Numbered from the stretch's first letter, positions 29,763 through 37,355 are shown. The stretch is DNA of 37,496 nt from CAZBDU01 sp964490725 (GCA_964490725.1 CAZBDU010000051.1:1-37496), one strand, 5' to 3'. Translations and numbers: made by a program. Notes: generated by a model from the letters alone, not told the origin.

Positions 29763-31421
29763 CTATTCCTCTGCAATAACTCTCAGGATGAGCCGGGCCT
29801 GGTGGTTGGCCGGGTCCAGATCCAGGGCGTACTCGCACTCCCTCCGCGCGGCGGCCGGGTCTCCCAGCCGGAGCAGAACCTCTGCCAGCCGGGCGCGGAT
29901 CAGGGAGCGCCTCCCGGCGGTCTGGGCCCCGGGGGACAGGAGCGCTTCGGCCTTCATGAGGGTGTCGGAAGCCTCCCTCAGGCTGCCGGAGTGGGCCTGC
30001 ACCGCCGCCAGGTTGCAGCGAACCCGCCAGTCGTCGCGCACCTGGAGCGACCGTTGCAGCAGGGCCGCAGCCTCCGCGTCGCTGCCTTGAAGGGCCGCCA
30101 GCAGCCCCTCCAGCTCCAGCAGCCCGGCCCCGGGTGGCCCCGGCGCCGAGCGCCGGTGCTCCTCCAGGGCCATGCGGGCGCCCTCCAGGTCCGCGGAGTG
30201 GAGAAGGCTGAGGAAGAGGGCGTCGAAGATGGGCCGGGACCCCGGTGAGGCGTTGAAGAGGCCCCACAGCCTGGAGGTGTAGGGCCGGCCGCGGTCACCT
30301 TCCAGGGTCAGGGCCAGAAGCCTGGCCTGCGGGTTCTCGGGCTCTGCAGCCAGGGCCCGCTGCAGGACCGTTCCGGCCTGCGGCCTGTCTCCCCGGCGGG
30401 CCAGCGCCTCCGCGTAGGCCAGAAGCGCCGCCGGGTTCTGGGGGAATCGCCTGGCCCCTTGGGCCAGCACGTCCAGCGCCGCCTGCCTGCCGCCCCCCTG
30501 CTCCAGCAGGCCGGCCAGCGCGCGGTACGGCAGCGGCGAGAAGCCCGGGTGGGCGGCGATGAGGTCTCGATAGGCCGCCGCTGCGGCGTCCCTGCGCCCC
30601 AGCTGGCGGAGCAGGTCGGCCCGCACCGCGAGCAGGTCCGGTCTGTCCGGCCCCGCCCACTCCAGATCGGCCAGGCTTTCGGCGGGTTTGCCTGCGTCGT
30701 AGGCCACCAGGGCGCGTACCTCCGCGTAGGGTCGTTCCGCCGGCAGGGTGCGCGACAGCTGCAGGGCCCGTTCTGGCCTGCCCTCCTGCATCCACAGCAG
30801 CACCGCATCCAGCAGCACCCGCGGGTCGCCCAGCTCCCCCGCGGCCTGCTCCACCCTCTCCGCCCCGCGCTCGGGGGGAAGAGAGGCCAGGGCGGCCAGG
30901 CGCGGGGTGAGCTTCTCCCGGGGCGGGAGGGCCACCGGCCAGCCGCTGAAGGACGCCTCGGCCGCCAGCCCGGCCAGGTCCTCCTGCCGGGCCGGGGCCT
31001 GGAGCGCCCGCTCCAGGGCGCGTACGGTGCGTTGGTCCATGGGCCGGCCCGAGCGCAGGCAGGCGTAGGCGAACACGGCCCTGAGGCTCCTCGCACCGGG
31101 AATGCGCTCCGCCGCGCGGCGGGCAAGCCCGCGGTAGAAGAGGAAGCTCCCCCCTGCCCGGGCCATGGTGTCGGCGCGTTTCAGAACGCGCAGCAGGGTG
31201 TACTCGCTGCCTGCCCGGTCGAGGGCCTGGGAGAGCTGGTCTTCCGCCCGAGGGAAATAGCCCAGGGAGATGGAGTAATCCGCCTCGCGCAGCAGGGGGT
31301 CCAGCGCGGCGGACCCGCGGGAGGCGGCCCGCTGCACGAGCATGAAGACCGCCAGGGCCGAAACGGCCACCGCTGCGGCGAGCGCCAACGCCAGCAGCAG
31401 CCGTTTGCCGGACCTGCGCAT
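29763..31421 (-). CDS. Membrane-anchored TPR protein, 552 residues
   Basis: An N-terminal transmembrane segment (LLLALALAAAVAVSALAVFMLVQ, about residues 8-30) anchors a long extracytoplasmic helical repeat domain. At least ten TPR-like units are visible (SISLGYFPRAEDQLSQALD; ALARRGDRPQAGTVLQRALA; LLRLGDPAAARRECEYALDLDP). The composition is very rich in Ala, Leu and Arg. No enzymatic motif. It lies between nusB and the bactofilin gene, so it may be a scaffold for bactofilin or envelope assembly, but this is from context only. The ATG at 31421 is 6 bases before the nusB stop codon, in close operon spacing. Confidence 0.85.
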   Translation of the reverse strand: MRRSGKRLLLALALAAAVAVSALAVFMLVQRAASRGSAALDPLLREADYSISLGYFPRAEDQLSQALDRAGSEYTLLRVLKRADTMARAGGSFLFYRGLARRAAERIPGARSLRAVFAYACLRSGRPMDQRTVRALERALQAPARQEDLAGLAAEASFSGWPVALPPREKLTPRLAALASLPPERGAERVEQAAGELGDPRVLLDAVLLWMQEGRPERALQLSRTLPAERPYAEVRALVAYDAGKPAESLADLEWAGPDRPDLLAVRADLLRQLGRRDAAAAAYRDLIAAHPGFSPLPYRALAGLLEQGGGRQAALDVLAQGARRFPQNPAALLAYAEALARRGDRPQAGTVLQRALAAEPENPQARLLALTLEGDRGRPYTSRLWGLFNASPGSRPIFDALFLSLLHSADLEGARMALEEHRRSAPGPPGAGLLELEGLLAALQGSDAEAAALLQRSLQVRDDWRVRCNLAAVQAHSGSLREASDTLMKAEALLSPGAQTAGRRSLIRARLAEVLLRLGDPAAARRECEYALDLDPANHQARLILRVIAEE

Positions 31422-31427
31422 GACTCG

Positions 31428-31847
31428 CTACAGTCCGACCTGGCGGCGAATGCCGTCGAGCACGCCGTTGATGAAGCGGTAGGAGTCGTCGGTGCCGAAA
31501 TCCTTGGCGATGTCGATGGCCTCGTCGATGGTGACCGAGGGCGGAATGTCGCGCTGGTAGAGAAGACAGTACACGCTCATCCGCAAGATCGCCAGATCCA
31601 CGCGGCCCAACCGGTCGAAGTCCCAGTGCTCCAGCTGGCGGCGGATGTGCCCGTCCACGTCGGGCAGCTTCTCGATCGTTCCCTGGACGATGAGCCGCGC
31701 GAACGCCTTGGTGTCCTCCGGCAGATCGGCCAGCTTCTGCTCATCCAGCCAGGGGAAGGAAAGCAGCTCTTCGGCGGGGCAGCCGGATGTCTCGTGACTG
31801 TACAGGGCCTGAAAGGCCAGGATGCGACCCCTCCGTCGGGCCCCCAT
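31428..31847 (-). CDS. nusB: Transcription antitermination factor NusB
   Basis: Binds boxA RNA with NusE (S10) to stop early termination in rRNA operons. The 139-residue protein matches the family throughout: ARRRGRILAFQALYSHE at the N-terminus, the helix VDGHIRRQLEHWDFDRLGRVDLAILRMSVY and the C-terminal signature VTIDEAIDIAKDFGTDDSYRFINGVLDGI. It follows the surA-like gene by 6 bases. The gene is a housekeeping gene inside an otherwise envelope-related run. Confidence 0.95.
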   Translation of the reverse strand: MGARRRGRILAFQALYSHETSGCPAEELLSFPWLDEQKLADLPEDTKAFARLIVQGTIEKLPDVDGHIRRQLEHWDFDRLGRVDLAILRMSVYCLLYQRDIPPSVTIDEAIDIAKDFGTDDSYRFINGVLDGIRRQVGL

Positions 31848-31853
31848 AGTCGG

Positions 31854-32921
31854 TTACCAGTTCAGGTTCTCGTCGAAGATCTTGATCTCGGCCTTCTTCT
31901 TCAGCTCGTCGAGAAGGTCGAGGATGGCTTTCTGGTAGTACTCCGCCTGTTTGCGCTGCATCAGCTGCAGGCTGATCTCCTGCCGGACCGTGGTCTTGTT
32001 CTGGGGAGGCACGGTGTCGTCCAGCCCCAGGAGCTTGAAGGGGATCTTGTCGGTGATTTTGATGATGTGGTAGCCGATGTTGGACTTGAGCACGCCGCTC
32101 ACCTCCCCCACTTCCATCTTGAAGGGGGCCTCGAAGAAGTCCTTGCCCAGAAGCTGGCGGCGAGCCTGGTCGTCCCGGCGCAGGTAGCCGAAGTCCCCTC
32201 CCTGGTACCGGGAGCTCTTGTCGTCGGAGTACTTCACCACCAGCTCGTCGAAGGAAGCCCCGTTGCGCAGCTCGCGGTAGATCTCCTCCGCGCGCGCCTT
32301 GGCCTTGTCCCTCTCGTCGCTTCCCCCCAGGGCGCGAGTGTCGATGAAGATGTGCTTGAAGCGGACCATATCCGGGGAGACGAAGGCGGCCTTGTTGGAC
32401 TGGTAGAAATCCTCGATCTCTTCCTCGGTGGGCTTGGGAATGGACTCGAAGAAAGAGCGCTTCTTCTGCATCACGTACTTCTGCTGCAAGATCGTCTTGC
32501 GCAGCTCGTCCAGGTACTCGTTCCAACCCAGGCCGGACTGAGCCACCAGGCTGCGCAGCTCCTGGTCGCTGAGCTCGCGGTTGAGATTGAAGCCCGCCCC
32601 GCCCATCTGCTTGGCCTGAGCGATGCGGGCGTTGATCTCGGTCTGGCTGACCGTCACATTGTCGTGCTCCGCGGCCTGGTCGATCAGCTTTTCGCTCACC
32701 ATCAGGTCCAGGAGCTTCTTGCGATCCTCGGTGGAGAGGGTCTGGCGGCCGCGCTGCTCGAGCTGATCCACCTTCTGGCGGAACTGCGTGACGGAGATGA
32801 CCTCGAGCTTGTAGAGCCTTACGGTTGCCGCGGGTTTGTCGATGAGCTGCGCGGAGGCGAGAGCCGCACCCGCGCTGAGTATGGTAAGGGTGAGAATGAT
32901 TCGTCTAAACACAACCAACAC
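31854..32921 (-). CDS. SurA-like periplasmic chaperone with parvulin PPIase domain
   Basis: A 355-residue exported folding factor for outer-membrane proteins. The signal peptide is IILTLTILSAGAALASA, with an AXA site. A SurA-type N-domain (about 40-165) is followed by a parvulin domain (about 185-290: VRFKHIFIDTRA, ASFDELVVKYSDD, GGDFGYLRRDD, IGYHIIKITDK). The start is uncertain: GTG 32921, TTG 32918 and GTG 32912 are all possible, the last best spaced from AAAAGG. There is only one PPIase domain, unlike E. coli SurA with two. It follows dnaJ-TPR by 90 bases that contain a good promoter. Confidence 0.9.
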   Translation of the reverse strand: MLVVFRRIILTLTILSAGAALASAQLIDKPAATVRLYKLEVISVTQFRQKVDQLEQRGRQTLSTEDRKKLLDLMVSEKLIDQAAEHDNVTVSQTEINARIAQAKQMGGAGFNLNRELSDQELRSLVAQSGLGWNEYLDELRKTILQQKYVMQKKRSFFESIPKPTEEEIEDFYQSNKAAFVSPDMVRFKHIFIDTRALGGSDERDKAKARAEEIYRELRNGASFDELVVKYSDDKSSRYQGGDFGYLRRDDQARRQLLGKDFFEAPFKMEVGEVSGVLKSNIGYHIIKITDKIPFKLLGLDDTVPPQNKTTVRQEISLQLMQRKQAEYYQKAILDLLDELKKKAEIKIFDENLNW

Positions 32922-32974
32922 CTTTTCGTAGGATGCCGCAACGCATGCCGGGCGGTCAAGACCCGGGCGCAGCC

Positions 32975-33003
32975 ACCTTAGCAGGCGGGAATTCCACTGT
33001 CAA
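32975..33003 (-). promoter_or_regulatory. Promoter for the surA-like gene
   Basis: TTGACA (33003-32998), 17-base spacer, TAAGGT (32980-32975) on the - strand, in the gap after dnaJ-TPR. It would drive the long run to the phosphoribosyltransferase. Confidence 0.55.
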
Positions 33004-33011
33004 GTATAGCA

Positions 33012-33821
33012 TCAGGCGAGGGGAATTTCCGAGAAGCCTATCTTCTCCTTGAGCTTCTTGACTCCAGGGAGCTTCTGATCCAGCTCCAGGCCCTTGCGCA
33101 GGTACTTCACCGCCAGGTCGCGATGCCCGGTGGTGCAGTAGATCTCCGCGATCTTCTTGTAGAAGAAGGCGTTGTCCTTGCGGGAGAAGTCGAAGCGTAT
33201 CATCTCCTTGATGTACTCGATGGCCTCCACCGGGGGCAGTGTGGTGGCCATCTTGAAGCAGGTGAGGGTGCGCAGCCTCTCGATCACCTCGTCCACGAAG
33301 TGGTGGAAATAGGGCCGGCTGGTCTCCATGACGTACAGCTCTTTGTACATCTCACAGGCCCGAACGTAGTCGCCCCTCCTCTCCATGGCCTCGGCGAGCA
33401 GGAACAGGCAGTCCATGCTGTCTTCGTAGCCCAGGTAGCGCTCCAGGTCGAAGCTCTCGTCTTCGGCCAGCAGCTGCTCGTACAGCTCCAGGGCCTCCCG
33501 ATGCCGCGAGTTGAGCAGGTCGTAGAACACCAGACGGGACTGGCTCACCGGGTCCGCCCGGCGCGTCTTGAGGAAATCCCGGTAGTTGAACCTGATCTTC
33601 TGGAAATAGCGGACGAAGGCCCGATCGTAGTCGATCTTCTTCTGCGGGTTGCTGAGGGTCTCGTAGGCCCTGAGCAGCTCCCGCATCTGCTCGTCCGAGG
33701 CGCTTCTCTCCGGACGCCGGAGGTCTGGGTGCAACTCTTTGGCTTTTTTCCGAAACGAGCGCTTGATCTCCCCAGGCGAGCTGGGTGGCTCGATCCCCAG
33801 TATCTCGTAGTAGTTGACCAA
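33012..33821 (-). CDS. J-domain protein with C-terminal TPR-like region
   Basis: A co-chaperone that would stimulate DnaK through its J domain. The 269-residue protein starts with a J domain (residues 2-66) with the essential HPD at 31-33 (AKELHPDLRR) and YETLSNPQKKIDYDR. It lacks the Gly/Phe, zinc and C-terminal domains of DnaJ. Instead it has helical TPR-like repeats (about 100-265; ALELYEQLLAEDESFDLERYLG, LFLLAEAMERRGDYVRACEMYKELYV, IYCTTGHRDLAVKYLRKGLEL). Start is TTG 33821 with a moderate GAGTGAG upstream. A strong promoter (33849-33877) precedes it. TPR-J fusions suggest a specialised client, not identified. Confidence 0.9.
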   Translation of the reverse strand: MVNYYEILGIEPPSSPGEIKRSFRKKAKELHPDLRRPERSASDEQMRELLRAYETLSNPQKKIDYDRAFVRYFQKIRFNYRDFLKTRRADPVSQSRLVFYDLLNSRHREALELYEQLLAEDESFDLERYLGYEDSMDCLFLLAEAMERRGDYVRACEMYKELYVMETSRPYFHHFVDEVIERLRTLTCFKMATTLPPVEAIEYIKEMIRFDFSRKDNAFFYKKIAEIYCTTGHRDLAVKYLRKGLELDQKLPGVKKLKEKIGFSEIPLA

Positions 33822-33848
33822 CGCCGCTCACTCTTCGATGTTTGCTAA

Positions 33849-33877
33849 AGAATACATTAGGTTGATAGTATTGTCAA
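33849..33877 (-). promoter_or_regulatory. Promoter for the J-domain protein
   Basis: TTGACA (33877-33872), 17-base spacer, TATTCT (33854-33849) on the - strand: among the best sigma-70 matches in the window, in an AT-rich divergent gap. Leader about 20 nt. Confidence 0.65.
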
Positions 33878-33957
33878 GCTGAAAGAGGCGCGGATTGCCG
33901 GGGGGCGGAGCGCTCCGGAGTCGGGCGCGTGCCCGCGGGGGAGCATTCCCGCCGGAG

Positions 33958-33987
33958 TTGTTCGAGGCCGTCCCCGTATGCTATTCT
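33958..33987 (+). promoter_or_regulatory. Promoter abutting the YesL-like gene
   Basis: TTGTTC (33958-33963), 18-base spacer, TATTCT (33982-33987) on the + strand. Only 6 bases lie between the -10 box and the ATG at 33994, so transcription would begin at or next to the start codon. Confidence 0.4.
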
Positions 33988-33993
33988 GCACCC

Positions 33994-34764
33994 ATGTTCG
34001 GATTCCTGATCAAGAAGGCATTCTTCGACATGTGGGACAACCTGATCCGCATGGTCATCTTGAACCTCGGCTTCATCGTCTGCCTGGCGGTGATGGTGTA
34101 CTTTCCGCTGCTGTTTCGCGCCGTCCCGGTGCTGTTCTTCGCCTCCCTGGGGGTGGGCCTGGTCGTTCTGTTCGTGTACTCGGGCGCGATCAGCGGGATG
34201 GTGGGGATGATCGCCGACTACCAGCGGCCCGAGGCCTCCGATTTCCTGCGTTTCCTGAAGGGGAGCTGGCTGTCCAGCACGCTGTTCGCCCTTCTCAACC
34301 TGCTCCTGGTGTTCCTGCTGAGCGTAGCGTTTCCGGTCTACGGTAGTTTGAAGTCCATCGTTGGCCCCCTGGCCTCCTCGTTCCTGTTCTGGGTTACGGT
34401 CTTCTGGATACTGGCCTCGCTGTACTTCTTCCCGGTGCAGGCCAGGCTGGACAAGAGCTTTCGCAAGATCCTCAAGAAGATGGCGCTCCTGCTGCTGGAC
34501 AACCCCCTGTTCTCCATCGGCCTGCTGATCGGGAGCCTGCTGGTGTTCGCGGTCTCCGCCTTCACGGCCTTGCTGCTCCCCGGGATCGCCTCGCTGCTGC
34601 TCTGGCTCAACGTGGCGCTGAAGCTGCGGCTGTACAAGTACGACTACCTGGAGAAGAACCCGGAGAACCGGCGCAACATCCCCTGGGACGCGCTGCTGAC
34701 GGAGGACCGCGAAAGGGTGGGGAAGCGCACCCTGAAGGGGATGATCTTTCCCTGGAAGGAATAG
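33994..34764 (+). CDS. YesL-like (DUF624-type) integral membrane protein
   Basis: A 256-residue polytopic membrane protein with about six hydrophobic segments. The start FGFLIKKAFFDMWDNLIRMVILNLGF is characteristic of the YesL/DUF624 style, in which a short amphipathic helix precedes the first membrane span. Later segments are TLFALLNLLLVFLLSVAFPVYG, FLFWVTVFWILASLYFFPV and GLLIGSLLVFAVSAFTALLLPG. The C-terminal 50 residues are charged and cytoplasmic (YDYLEKNPENRRNIPWDALLTE). The frame is open to 33895, but the extra 33 residues are arginine- and glycine-rich, and there is no ribosome site for any start. ATG 33994 is supported by the promoter placement. Function unknown. Confidence 0.82.
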   Translation: MFGFLIKKAFFDMWDNLIRMVILNLGFIVCLAVMVYFPLLFRAVPVLFFASLGVGLVVLFVYSGAISGMVGMIADYQRPEASDFLRFLKGSWLSSTLFALLNLLLVFLLSVAFPVYGSLKSIVGPLASSFLFWVTVFWILASLYFFPVQARLDKSFRKILKKMALLLLDNPLFSIGLLIGSLLVFAVSAFTALLLPGIASLLLWLNVALKLRLYKYDYLEKNPENRRNIPWDALLTEDRERVGKRTLKGMIFPWKE

Positions 34765-34778
34765 GGGCGCTGCGCCCC
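34764..34778 (+). terminator. Stem-loop at the end of the YesL-like gene
   Basis: Inverted repeat GGGGCGC-T-GCGCCCC starting on the last base of the TAG stop codon. No U-tract. It sits between this gene and the convergent flavodoxin-like gene. Confidence 0.4.
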
Positions 34779-34818
34779 TGGCAGCCGGAGGCCTGCGCGC
34801 GGGGATCATCCGGCGGGG

Positions 34819-35232
34819 CTACTTGATGTGCAGCCTCTTGCCGATCTCTTCGGCCTCCTCGGGGGAGTTCGGGATGGCCGAGAACTTGAGGAACATGCCC
34901 TCTTTCTCCATGTTTTTCATCAGCCGGCTGAGGGCCTTTCCGGCGCCGATCGTGTTCTTGGAGACGAAGGCGAAGCTGCGCTTGCCGGAGACCATGCCTG
35001 CCGAGTTCAGGAACTGGCCGACCTTGGCGGGGATCTTGCCGCTCATGTTGGACAACGGCTGGGTCCCCACGGCGATGTACTGGTACATGGTCAGCCTGCT
35101 GTTGACGTCGTGATCGCCGTCGACTATGTCCACGTGGTGCCCCTGGCTCTCGATTCCCCTTGCCAGCCCGCGGGCCAGGTTCAGGATCTTGTCCCGGGAG
35201 AATGTGGAAAAGAAAACGACGGCGATTCTCAT
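34819..35232 (-). CDS. Flavodoxin-fold protein lacking a typical FMN phosphate loop
   Basis: A 137-residue alpha/beta protein. The N-terminal strand RIAVVFFST and later YQYIAVGTQPL, GKRSFAFVSKNTIGAGKAL fit a flavodoxin-like fold. The classical phosphate-binding loop (S/T-x-T-G-x-T) is replaced by FSTFSRDK, so FMN binding is doubtful. Start ATG 35232 has AGAAGG 8 bases upstream. A longer open frame to 35322 crosses the promoter (35279-35306) and is rejected. The 5' leader holds a 16-bp inverted repeat. It could be a diverged flavodoxin or a subunit-like domain; no partner is nearby. Confidence 0.78.
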   Translation of the reverse strand: MRIAVVFFSTFSRDKILNLARGLARGIESQGHHVDIVDGDHDVNSRLTMYQYIAVGTQPLSNMSGKIPAKVGQFLNSAGMVSGKRSFAFVSKNTIGAGKALSRLMKNMEKEGMFLKFSAIPNSPEEAEEIGKRLHIK

Positions 35233-35250
35233 CTCTGGCACCTTCTCTCC

Positions 35251-35266
35251 CGCCTGTACACAGGCG
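35251..35266 (-). promoter_or_regulatory. Inverted repeat (possible operator) in the flavodoxin-like gene leader
   Basis: Perfect arms CGCCTGT / ACAGGCG with a 2-base centre, about 6-20 bases downstream of the expected transcription start and ahead of the ribosome site. It could be a repressor site or a 5' RNA hairpin. Confidence 0.45.
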
Positions 35267-35278
35267 TGCTCCACCGGT

Positions 35279-35306
35279 AGTATAAGGGGCTGTTTCAAAA
35301 GGTCAA
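35279..35306 (-). promoter_or_regulatory. Promoter for the flavodoxin-like gene
   Basis: TTGACC (35306-35301), 16-base spacer, TATACT (35284-35279) on the - strand. Its -35 box lies within 10 bases of the start codon of the divergent lipoprotein gene. Confidence 0.5.
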
Positions 35307-35312
35307 GTTGTG

Positions 35313-36455
35313 ATGAGGACAATCGTCTGCCTGTTCGCCGCCTTCGCCCTGGTTGCGGCGTTGAGCGGCTGCCCAGGGCCGGGGCACGACGCGCAGCAGG
35401 TGCAGGGGCTCACTCTGCGCTCCCTGGGGCATCAAGTGCTGTCGGGCGCCTTCAGCATGCAGGCCGGCGGGGAGGTCCTGCGCGTCCTGTACCCCGACAG
35501 GGAGACCTTCTCGCTCACCCTGCTCACGGTGCCGGTGCCCCCCGGTGAGGCCGAGCCGGCCGTGGACTACCTGGACCGGCTGAGCGACGACCCCCATGGG
35601 GTGGCCGGCAACGAGCTTCTTCTGGTCGATGCGGGGGCGGAGCACGTCTTCTACGCGGACCGCTCCTCCAGCAGCACCGAGGAGCCGCCGACCAAGTGGG
35701 TGAGCCGGCCGGCCGGGCAGGACTACTGGTGGATCGATCTGCTCCCCTACACCGGCCAGCTGGTGGCCGCGCTGCCGGAGGAGGGCGCCCAGGCGGGCTC
35801 CCCGTCCATCCGTCTCTTCTTCGCCTCCGGTTCCACGCTCAGCAGCGCCACCACTTCCGGGACGTGGGACCCCCGGGAGGTGATCGCGCCGTTTCGGCAG
35901 CGAGGGCGGGTGTCGGTGCTCGGGGCTCTGGCAGGCTTCGTGGTCTACGAGGGCTACTCGAACCAGCTGCTCCTGGTCAGGGAGGCCGGCGGGAAGATCT
36001 CCACCCGCCGGCTCTTTGCAGGCGGCCAGGTGCACGAGGCCGCGGCCGGAGCGGACGGGACCCTGGCGGTGATCCTGTTCGACTCCGGGGCCGAGGAGAT
36101 CCTCCTGCTGGAGGGAGACGCGAAGACCGGCGGCGCGATGCGGGTCACTCCGGTCACCCCGGCTCGCGGCACCTCCGCCGTCTACTATGCCCGGGTGGGG
36201 CAGAATCGCCTGTTCCTCTTCGACGAGCGGCGTCTGGAGGACCCGGAAGGCAGTTACGAGCTGTCGCTGCTGGTTCCCCAGGGGTCCGGCTACGCCAAGA
36301 AGATCCTCCTGAGGGGACTGGCTGCGCCTCTGGATTTCCAGGCTGCGGCCGCCGGGGAGAGTTTCTACGTGGTGTTCGACGGCCAGAAAGGCCTGCAGCT
36401 GCTCCAGGTCCCCCTGGAAGCGGTCCTGGGTGAGGCGGCTAGTTCAGGATCATGA
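35313..36455 (+). CDS. Lipoprotein of unknown function, beta-rich
   Basis: A 380-residue lipoprotein with signal RTIVCLFAAFALVAALSGC and lipidated C20. The mature protein has a repeating beta pattern with phrases such as GNELLLVDAGAEHVFYADRSS, GRVSVLGALAGFVVYEGYSNQLLLVREAGGK and TLAVILFDSGAEEILLLEGD in successive blocks of 40-50 residues, which suggests a propeller or solenoid. No Asp-box or catalytic motif is seen. The start ATG 35313 (or GTG 35310) has only AAAAGG about 10 bases upstream. The first codons are shared with the region of the divergent flavodoxin promoter. Its end overlaps the convergent gene by 17 bases. Confidence 0.78.
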   Translation: MRTIVCLFAAFALVAALSGCPGPGHDAQQVQGLTLRSLGHQVLSGAFSMQAGGEVLRVLYPDRETFSLTLLTVPVPPGEAEPAVDYLDRLSDDPHGVAGNELLLVDAGAEHVFYADRSSSSTEEPPTKWVSRPAGQDYWWIDLLPYTGQLVAALPEEGAQAGSPSIRLFFASGSTLSSATTSGTWDPREVIAPFRQRGRVSVLGALAGFVVYEGYSNQLLLVREAGGKISTRRLFAGGQVHEAAAGADGTLAVILFDSGAEEILLLEGDAKTGGAMRVTPVTPARGTSAVYYARVGQNRLFLFDERRLEDPEGSYELSLLVPQGSGYAKKILLRGLAAPLDFQAAAAGESFYVVFDGQKGLQLLQVPLEAVLGEAASSGS

Positions 36456-37107
36456 TCTGGCTTGCCAGGTAGTCATTCAGGAAGGCGGCGATCCAGCTCA
36501 GCGCCTCCCCAAGCTCTTCCGTACGGCCGGCGCCGTCCGTCGCCGTGCCCAGGAGGCCTGCCACGCTCAGCAGCCGTTCTTGAACGCCTTCCTTGAACAC
36601 CCCGGCTTCGTGCAGGCGGGAGGCAAGCAGCGGGATGTCATCCTGCGCCGGGTGCGGAAGGTGGCGGTTGTCGGCGATCTTGGCGAGTATCTCCGCCAGC
36701 ACCGTCTCCATGAGCACCGCCGCCGGACCCGTGTGCCCCGCCTCCAGGTGTCTTCCCGCTCGATTGAGCAGGGAGTCGTAGATTGCCACGCTGAGCATGA
36801 GGTCCTTGTGAAAGAAGTACCCCTTCTCCAGGTCGTCCCTGGCGCCGCGCAGGATTCCCAGATAGATCTGGGTGGAGTTGTAGTGGTCGAAGAACTTGAG
36901 ATTGGCGAAGCTGTCGTAGTGGGGGCTGGAAGAGCCGAAGGTGGACTTCAGCAGCGACAGGCAGCTGGTCCTCCAGCGCTCGAACTCCTCCGGGTCTATC
37001 GTCCTCTTGTTGCCCGCAAAGTAGAGACGCTTGCAGGTCTTCTTGATCTGTTCACCGGCACCGATCAACTCGTCGAACAGTGCCATCACCTTGCCGGTTG
37101 TCCGCAT
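36439..37107 (-). CDS. Protein of unknown function, HEPN-like helical style
   Basis: A 222-residue helical protein with no signal or membrane segment. It has an N-terminal helical domain (ALFDELIGAGEQIKKTCKRLYF, then DPEEFERWRTSCLSLLKSTFGSSSPHYDSF) and a C-terminal helical part starting about residue 75. The pattern of 'E..RW...C..LL...FG..S.YY..F' recalls uncharacterised bacterial proteins with a C-terminal HEPN-type domain, but a catalytic R-x4-6-H is not clearly present. ATG 37107 is chosen because a promoter (37143-37171) and GGAGG precede it. The frame is open to 37161, upstream of the -10 box. Possible defence or regulatory role is unproven. Confidence 0.72.
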   Translation of the reverse strand: MRTTGKVMALFDELIGAGEQIKKTCKRLYFAGNKRTIDPEEFERWRTSCLSLLKSTFGSSSPHYDSFANLKFFDHYNSTQIYLGILRGARDDLEKGYFFHKDLMLSVAIYDSLLNRAGRHLEAGHTGPAAVLMETVLAEILAKIADNRHLPHPAQDDIPLLASRLHEAGVFKEGVQERLLSVAGLLGTATDGAGRTEELGEALSWIAAFLNDYLASQIMILN

Positions 37108-37142
37108 TATCAGGCGATTGCCTCCGCAGTTTCCATTACCCA

Positions 37143-37171
37143 AATGTAGCCATTCCCGCACTTGCCGTCAA
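37143..37171 (-). promoter_or_regulatory. Promoter for the HEPN-like gene
   Basis: TTGACG (37171-37166), 17-base spacer, TACATT (37148-37143) on the - strand; leader about 30 nt with GGAGG 13 bases before the ATG. Confidence 0.5.
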
Positions 37172-37212
37172 TGGATAACACCTTTCCTGGAATGACTACG
37201 AGGAGGTGATAC

Positions 37213-37284
37213 TATCTCATCAATAGGCGGCCGGCGTGTAACGGACTGGCGGCGTGTCATGGGCGGGTGGTCTGTCACGGATGC
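37213..37284. repeat. Degenerate 18-bp tandem repeats upstream of the HEPN-like promoter
   Basis: Units at 37231-37248, 37249-37266 and 37267-37284 share the core TGTMAYGG at exactly 18-bp spacing (37237, 37255, 37273); a partial copy (AATAGGCGG end) precedes at 37213-37230. Units 1 and 2 agree at 13 of 18 positions. A 10-base perfect Shine-Dalgarno-like string (AGGAGGTGAT, 37201-37210) lies beside it with no start codon in range. Confidence 0.5.
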
Positions 37285-37355
37285 GGGCCTCACCGTGCCC
37301 GGAGGCGGCCGCCAGCGGCGAGGACCGCCGCGGCGAGCGGACCGGTACCGGCCGC

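Noticed and set aside
30459..32981. An 840-residue open frame on the + strand
   Set aside because: It lies antisense to the TPR, nusB and surA-like genes. Its composition (Arg, Gly, Leu, His, Gln) is that of a reverse-complement shadow in high-GC DNA.
37201..37210. AGGAGGTGAT as a ribosome site of a new gene
   Set aside because: The GTG inside it opens only a six-codon frame, and no ATG, GTG or TTG lies at normal spacing downstream.
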